Part shown: positions 51,812-58,687 of the stretch, piece by piece
How positions within the stretch are numbered: position 1 is the first letter of the stretch
How the letters are laid out: every line of letters starts with the position of its first letter
DNA from: Aureobasidium sp. EXF-3400
Taxonomy: Eukaryota > Ascomycota > Dothideomycetes > Dothideales > Saccotheciaceae
Length of the DNA: 58,687 bases
Direction of reading: 5' to 3'
Assembly: GCA_024195585.1 (NCBI GenBank)
Contig: SWBL01000325.1
Span: 1-58,687 of the forward strand
Translations under genes and position numbers: made by a program
Notes under the pieces: model-generated
The model's database searches: none
Told to the model about the DNA's origin: nothing
What the model saw: the letters and a program-made list of their open reading frames with translations, nothing else

Positions 51812-54011
51812 ATGGCACTTATCTCGCTGGTCGCGGTGATTATTGTGATCGCTGTGATATCTTTCATCAATTATATCAACAATTCCAAAAAGGATCAGCT
51901 GCCGGCAGGAGTACAGAGACTGCCAGGCCCCAAAGGTTAGTGATAGGTGCCTGTAACATATCTAATCCCTTTTGCTGACAGCTCAGGGTTCCCAATCATT
52001 GGCAGCGTACCAGACGTGCCAGACAAGAATAGTTTTCTCAAGTTCCATGAGTGGGGACAACAGTATGGTCCTATCTACCAGACCAATCTCGCCGGCCAGA
52101 ACCATGTCTGGATTACACGAGACCGTGTTGCCCAAGACCTTCTCGGCAAGCGTGCCGCCAACAATTCTGAACGTCCATTCATTCCATCGCTCCAGGCCGA
52201 TAATCGTGACAGCGGTCATTATCTTCCCTTAATGTCTCGAAACGGTGTGTACTATCTGATAGAAAGATTTTACAATCTGCTAATGCACACAAGAATTGTG
52301 GACGAGGCAGAGAAAGTTCGCAAAGCAGATCATGGACAAATCGTCAGCAAGTTCATTTTACAACTACCCTGAGCTGGAGTCGATTCGTCTTCTGTTTGAG
52401 CTCATGACAGATCCTTCTCGTTACAACCATGCCTTGGAGTCGTTTATCTCAAGAGTAACTTGCAGGCTTGGCTGGGGAACTGCAGCTCCCTCCGACGAGC
52501 TGAAACAGCGAGCAAGAGAACTGCTCATAGGCGTTTCCCCAAACGGTGCACTTACAAACAAACTCAGCTTTCTCAAGAAACTCCCCGAGGCTGTTGTACC
52601 GGCGAAAGCTTGGGAGTTTCGCAGATACAGGACTGAAAGTCGGTTCTTCACCATCTTGCAGAATGAAGTAAGAGAGAAGCTCAAAAGCAAGAGCGCCCCA
52701 GAATCCTGGACGCGCCACTTCCTGGAGAACAAGGCTGCTACAGGATTCGCGTCTGATCTGGAAGGTGCTTATGCTGTGGGTATGCATGGCATCGCTGGTG
52801 CACTCACTATTGCTGCTCCAATGCAGAGCTTCTGTCTTGCCATGTGCCATTATCCCCAGTACCAATCTATCTTACACGAGGAGATTGACAAGGTCTGTGG
52901 CGATAGATTGCCAACACTCAGCGACATGCCTAACATGCCCGTGCTGCGAGCCTTCATCAGGGAGACTATGCGTGTAAGTTGATCGTGCAGACCTTGAAAC
53001 TGTATGTGTATAGGAGGCTAATCCAACTTTCAGTGGCGTCCTCCTGTCCCTACCGGCATTCCACACGAGTCTGTCAAAGATGACATCTACGAAGGTTATT
53101 TCATCCCTGCTGGCTCCGTTATGCATCCTCTAGAATGGTCCATTAGCCGCGATCCAGAGATGTTCCCTAATCCTGACGAGTTCAACCCAATGAGATGGCT
53201 GGAAACAAAATATCCGACCTATCAAGAACCCTTGACCAAATACCCTACCATCACCCAGTACAGTCAATTCGGTTATGGTCGCCGCATCTGTGCGGGCATG
53301 GGTGTCGCTGAGGCAGATCTCTTCGTCGGGATTGGCAGTCTTGCCTGGATGTTCTCTTTGAGCGCCAGTGACGCCCAGACCGAGGAAGCCGCGCGACTGC
53401 CACAAGAACCTGCTCCGTCATCACTACCAGTCCACAAGGAGGATGAGTTACCAGTAACGACACCAACAGGCATACAAACACCTCCGTCCGAAACCGAGAT
53501 TGAAGAAGAACTTGACGAGCACTTCTCCGAGAAGATGCTACCAACAGACACATGCAGGCTGTCCCGCAAAAAGACCGTCAAAAGGTCAAAGGGCCTGAGT
53601 CGAGCAAAGACCGTCACGTATAAGCTGCGCCTGCCCGGCTCGTCCCTTCCCGGCCAGTTCCCAGCTTTCTTTGAACAACACACTGGCCCCGATACCCCGC
53701 CTTCTTCACCCAAAGCTCGAACCGCCATGGCAGGTACATCCGATATGCCTGCTGTGAACAACATGTTCAACTCCACCGCCGACGAGAAGGCCTCGAAGCC
53801 TGACCCCACGCTCGAGTACTCGAGTTTGCTGATCGCAAAGCCTCTACCCTTCAAATTTAATATGAAGATCAGGGACAAGAAGAAGGCCGAGCATGTCGCT
53901 CGCGAATGGATGTTCTACAAGATGGATGGCGAGTTCGAAGACTCGAAATGTTATTGGGAAGGCGGTAATGCTGGCAACAAGCAATATGGATGGGGTGAGG
54001 TGCACAAATGA
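51812..54011 (+). CDS. Cytochrome P450 with a large C-terminal insertion
   Basis: A microsomal heme monooxygenase-type protein; substrate unknown. Four exons (51812-51935, 51987-52244, 52294-52973, 53034-54011; introns of 49-60 nt) give 679 aa, against the usual 500-530. A membrane anchor (2-21), the hinge LPAGVQRLPGPKGFPIIGS, and helix C with LWTRQRKFAKQI over the second splice are normal. The I-helix reads AGALT (295-299), with Leu where an Asp or Glu is usual. ETMR is at 351-354. The heme loop FGYGRRICAG places Cys 440. From about 466 to 613 an unusual hydrophilic stretch interrupts the fold. Then the expected C-terminal strand resumes (YSSLLIAKPLPFKFNMKIRD). Loss of the acid suggests a non-standard reaction or weak activity. 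Confidence 0.87.
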
Positions 54012-54316
54012 TTGTACTTTCTTTGATCCGTCATTCTTTTGTATTCTCCTATACGCGCTGATGTACTCGATGTATATTGCAACTTGTTTATCTAAGTCAC
54101 TAGACTAGACTTGATGATGGGCTTGGTTTGAGAACCCTGCGAATCACAATGCTCGGAAGACTATGTTTTGGGTTTGAGAGACTTTAATCATTATGAGGAC
54201 AAGTTGCAAGAGCTGCTAGGTTTCGCTATACAGAGCTTCGATATCATAGCCCTTGAGAAGCTTATCTCAGGTGCTATCGATCATTTCTCTTTGTCGTGTG
54301 ATAAACGACGAACAGA

Positions 54317-56346
54317 TTAGGAAGCCAGATCGACGACCCTCTTGACAGGCTTGAACAGACGTTTCTTGCTCGCAGCTTTGAAGCTCTTCTTTGCGGGATT
54401 GGGTTCGTTGAGAGTAGTGTTGTACGTGGCGGTCGCGTTGACGACTTCAAATTGCACAGTTGAGTTGCCTTCACGGTATGTGCTCTTAGCTGGGCCAGAC
54501 GTCTTGTAGCCACCCTTTACTGTGCGTCTACCAGTTGCGATATCCTTGCCATTGATTGCACGGTCAAACATCTCCAGACTCATAAGTGGTTGGTAGAAGG
54601 GCACTTCATGACCAGATTCGAACACGCGAACGAAGGAGAACTTGCCAGATTGCTTGACCTGTGCATGAACGACACCGTCCGAGCTGGTAACGTTGGTGTA
54701 GCCTGCAGTTGAGAAGCCGGGAGCGTTGACCTCCTGGGCAATGACCTCTCCACCGAGCCAATTGCCTGAAATACGTTAGTTGGATTTCTATGTCGTGTGA
54801 GGAAATCCTTACAGTTGTAGTCAGCATCACCAGCGTAGAGCACAACGGTGATGTCTCCGCAGACCAGCGACTTGAGTGCATCAATGGTGCCATCCTGACG
54901 GTCATCGTCGCCTGTGCTTCCGAAAGCTGACGAGACAGCACTGCTGCTCTCACTAAAGTTGACATAAGCGCCAATAGCTTCCTGAACCATAGGAGAATTG
55001 AGGTAGTCAACGTAGAACGTGGGTGGGAATGGATCGGGCGAAAGTTCACGAATATCGTATTCGTCGCGCAAAGCGTAAATATCGAGAACACTCTCGACAT
55101 TGTCAGCACAGAAGTTGTCGGCAAAGCTGCAGATTTCGTTGATTCCGCGAGCATAGCAATCCTTGGTCATATCAACACAGGCACCAGGTCCATAAAGTGC
55201 GTTGTACATCATGGCGGAAACACTCTCGTTGAAAGGTTTGTAGTCGTATGTGTTTCCAGGGGATACGGTGAAGTTGTAATAAGCTTGGTACTGGATAAGA
55301 GGATCATACCAGCCGTTGCCGATCAGAAGTGTTTTGAGGTTGATGTGATGAGCATTAGGAAGCTGACCCTTTGCAATAAGGTCATTCTGCCCTTCGATAT
55401 ATTGGTTGATAATCGGAGCGTAATGTCCACCCTTTAAAGCGAAGGTACAGTTAGCAGGATATCAAATGTTGGTTGTGAGAACACCACGACTCAGCTGAAC
55501 GAATGTCCTCAGCTCTACGAGACGCCGTCCCGGACGGCGTTTCATTGAAAGACACATTCCAGGGACTGCTCGTGCAGGCTGAAACAAACGCCAGTACTAG
55601 TCGTGGTGCTTGTACCTTCGGTTTACGTACGTAGGACTAAAGACTATTAGCCATTGATCAAAGCAATCCTCTTCAAGATGACTCACCTCTGTAGCAAAGT
55701 TGAATTCATGGCGAGAATATTGCGGGAAGGCACCCATAAAGCCTTGTAGACCTTTCCAGAAGTTTGGTGCCACGCCAGAAGTCGAGTTTGCTGTGAGAGT
55801 CTCATTGGGGTACGAGTATGTACCACAGCTATCTGCGTACTCAGGACAGGTGGCGTTGGGGAGAGGGATGATTGAACCCGAGTTGGGGTCTGTATATCCA
55901 GGTACAGGAATAGAGTACGAGAAGCCGACTTGGGCAGGCTGGTCGATAAAAATCATGTTACTTGATTCACTCCAAGAGTGAGGGTTGTTGACGACTGTGC
56001 CATCAGATTCGACTCTGCAAGGACCAAGCTCCTGGAACAGGCCGATCATGCTGCTAGATCCTGGACCGCCGTTGATCCAGACTGTGAGAGGAGCATCCTT
56101 GGGGTTCTGGTTACGAGCTTCGAAGAACCAAAAGAAGTAGTGTTCGTTGGTGTCAACATCGAGATAGCCCGAGTAGCTCTTTACGGTGTTGTTGAGCTCA
56201 CAGATTCCATTGGGCACCTCCTTGTAGCGGACCGAGACATTTGCATAACCAGTCGCGTGGGTCAAATTCGTTGGAGCCTTGACGAATTGACTCAATACAA
56301 GAGGAAGTCCAGTCAGGACCAATGCTGAGAGAAGTGCTGGAGCCAT
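54317..56346 (-). CDS. Secreted serine carboxypeptidase (family S10), with a 6-nt microexon
   Basis: Cleaves C-terminal residues from peptides; probably extracellular or vacuolar. Five exons: 55687-56346, microexon 55631-55636, 54813-55431, 54317-54765, with introns of 50, 199 and 47 nt, giving 577 aa. (The four listed blocks are the full set.) An N-terminal signal peptide (about 1-19, LLSALVLTGLPLVLS) is present. PLTVWINGGPGSSSMIGLF is the oxyanion-hole region. The microexon supplies Ser 221 and Tyr 222, completing TESYGGHYAP with the nucleophile. The triad is completed by Asp 426 in AGDADYNCNWLGGE and His 481 in ESGHEVPFY. Several N-glycosylation sequons are visible. The C-terminal 60 residues are basic. 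All catalytic residues exist only if the microexon is spliced in. Confidence 0.88.
55522..55540. repeat. 19-nt near-perfect palindrome inside carboxypeptidase intron 2
   Basis: Two 9-base arms, ACGCCGTCC and GGACGGCGT, are separated by a single C. GC-rich, in the middle of the unusually long 199-nt intron. It contains CCG and CGG half-sites of the kind bound by Zn2Cys6 proteins. Confidence 0.75.
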
Positions 56347-57878
56347 TGGTCACCAATATCGTCAGGAACGATTACGGCGGGAGGAGCAACGGCTTCTCGA
56401 GCCTCTTTAAATCCTGACATGTCGTATCACTACGTAGTAGTAGCCTTCAATTCAAGATAACGCTTGTTGGAAAAGGGCAGTTGCGAAGGCATAATGTGGA
56501 GTGAAAGTGCTCGTATTGCGGGAGCTTGCCCAGTTTGGAGAAGATCCGCGTGCGTGATGCAAGGACACTTGAACACAATTTAATAGCAAGAACAAGAGTG
56601 GTCGTGACCATTCAAGGAACCATCCGGAAGAGACTGCTCATATGCCATGTGCAATTGAAGATGGCTGTCGACGCTGTGCACGCTCATATATGTTATCACA
56701 GGATCCAAGGGTCCAAGGGGAAATTGGCAAGCTTGAAGGTGCGGGGGAATGGTATCCGCTTCCGCCATCGACGACCCAGCCATCTCAACTTAAAGCAAGC
56801 TTTCGTCTGATCCTTCGTCCTTCTATGTGCTGATCAGAACATAGCACCTGCCATGTACTGCACGATATTCGCGAGTGATAGGTCGACGTCAACCAAGAAG
56901 ATTCATAGCATCCGAGCTTTTTGGGCACGGTTCTGATTCGCCGATGACTGTGTGTCTTGTAGCTCATCCTCAGTCCGTGTTCTCACAGATGAGGAGGAGC
57001 TGTGGGCAAACAAGCCGAGTCTTCGAAGCGAGAATATGGATCTTATAAAGAGTCTCCCAAGCCGGACAGGAAGGATCAGGCAACATTCTAGAGGGTCGGA
57101 CATGATGAGGTGACTGCTCGCTTCCATATCAATCACTCAACACATATTGACATCTGGCACCAGACTAGTTGGATGAATATGCTGTTAATCCTAGTCATAC
57201 CGTCGTTCGCTGGGTGGTGTGAAGCTGATGACGAAGACAGCCCGCGGTGGTTGTTCGGATGGTGTGATACAGACATCCCAACGGATCAAGGACTGCGAGG
57301 AAGACACACGCGACGACGAGGTACCACCGGCAGATTCATGTGCAGCTGGTGAAGCTCACGCAACCACGAAGGTGATGTTATATAGCTCCAGCACGTGTGG
57401 GTGGGATTGCTAGCCGATGATGCCGAGTCTGAAGGGCCGATAGGGGCCGAAGAAGGCGCCCTAGCGTTACGACACCCGAAGAGGCCGTAATAACGAGAAG
57501 AAGACCACCTCGGAACGAGGGTATACAGCGGTATAGACGGCCAAGGACAGACAGGAATCGCGGGTGTAGGTAGCGGGCTCAGAACAGCGATTCAGGGACT
57601 TTAGGTAGTCCCCGAATTCTTGCGGGAGAAATCGGGGAGCGACGATTCCGACGAGTGAGGGGCATCGCGGGGCCATCGGACGAGGTCGAAGGGCATCTTA
57701 GAGAGCTAGGACCGGGATGTAAAGACGCTGTCCAAAGATGGGACTATCCAATCGAAGCCATAGAGAGCGTATCTCAGCCCTTGTTCAGTCTCGTTGTTGC
57801 AGGTGACTGACGCGAGAAACGCTAAGACTTGGCGGGGCGAGAACGGACCTGACGTGAGTGAAAGAGCTCAACAATTTA

Positions 57879-57937
57879 CTTTCTCCCATCCTTCCTTCCT
57901 TCTTCCATCCCACACCCACCTTATATCTTTCACTCAA
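57879..57937 (+). promoter_or_regulatory. CT-rich tract upstream of GAPDH
   Basis: Long run of C and T including CCTTCCTTCCTTCTTCC. Such tracts typically sit just before the transcription start of highly expressed fungal genes such as gpdA. Confidence 0.55.
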
Positions 57938-57945
57938 CTCACATC

Positions 57946-58031
57946 GTAAGTCCCCATCACCACCTCAAGCACTTCCTTCAAGTCCTTGATCACCTTTCTC
58001 TGCCTTTGCACATCTAACAGCTACCCCGCAG
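57946..58031 (+). other. Probable 5'-UTR intron of GAPDH
   Basis: GTAAGT at 57946 and CCCCGCAG ending at 58031 bound an 86-nt segment with a CTAAC branch-like site shortly upstream. The acceptor lies eight bases before the ATG. An intron in the GAPDH leader is known from Aspergillus gpdA, so a conserved position is plausible. Confidence 0.55.
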
Positions 58032-58039
58032 ACACAATC

Positions 58040-58687
<648 letters not shown>

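Larger units (their letters stand above)
56347..58039. other. Intergenic, divergent promoters; GAPDH upstream region
   Basis: 1.7 kb between the carboxypeptidase (leftward) and GAPDH (rightward) starts. A 10-bp palindrome (ACTACGTAGT) lies near 56432. A strongly pyrimidine-rich tract (about 57879-57937) precedes GAPDH, as in strong fungal promoters. No gene was supported. Confidence 0.6.

Overview
The window is nuclear DNA of a filamentous ascomycete (Pezizomycotina). The signs are short GT-AG introns (mostly 47-61 nt, with CTAAC/CTGAC-type branch sites), a Zn2Cys6 regulator, an Ino80 IEC3 subunit, a Dal5-type MFS carrier, an IPNS-type dioxygenase and single-gene spacing without operons. The class (Dothideomycetes is my guess) cannot be fixed from sequence alone. 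I rebuilt 28 protein genes and one tRNA. Splice sites were chosen by frame continuity and family motifs.

Layout. 0.9-5.7 kb: methionine-type permease, IEC3, dihydroorotase. 6.7-15.3 kb: CCCH zinc-finger protein, FucP-like sugar transporter, TDT-family channel/exporter, MDR oxidoreductase, small membrane protein. 15.9-22.6 kb: CCDC47 homologue, mitochondrial SDR, an unrecognised 623-aa protein. 22.9-36.6 kb is housekeeping: SHB17-like bisphosphatase, mARC-like MOSC protein, mitochondrial uL22, Prp24/SART3 splicing factor, SNF1 kinase, glycine-rich mitochondrial protein. 37.2-43.9 kb: Dal5-like carrier, two poorly resolved small genes, low-molecular-weight tyrosine phosphatase, tail-anchored inositol polyphosphate 5-phosphatase, 60S uL15. 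44.8-56.3 kb looks more accessory: Zn2Cys6 factor, divergent 2OG dioxygenase, intron-containing tRNA-Trp, a 2.8-kb gap, an unusual P450, and a secreted S10 carboxypeptidase. The window ends inside GAPDH (58.0 kb onward).

Most neighbours are functionally unrelated, as is usual in fungi. The only group that may act together is the Zn2Cys6 factor, dioxygenase and P450, and no biosynthetic backbone enzyme is present. I found no convincing new multi-gene system, CRISPR array or intact transposon. The best leads are: (1) a 6-nt microexon that by itself carries the catalytic serine of the carboxypeptidase, followed by a 199-nt intron containing a 19-nt near-perfect palindrome; (2) a P450 with about 148 extra residues between the heme loop and the C-terminal core and no I-helix acid; (3) a gene whose two halves are separated by one in-frame TAG or a 99-nt intron; (4) a 15-bp inverted-repeat pair that may be a MITE relic.
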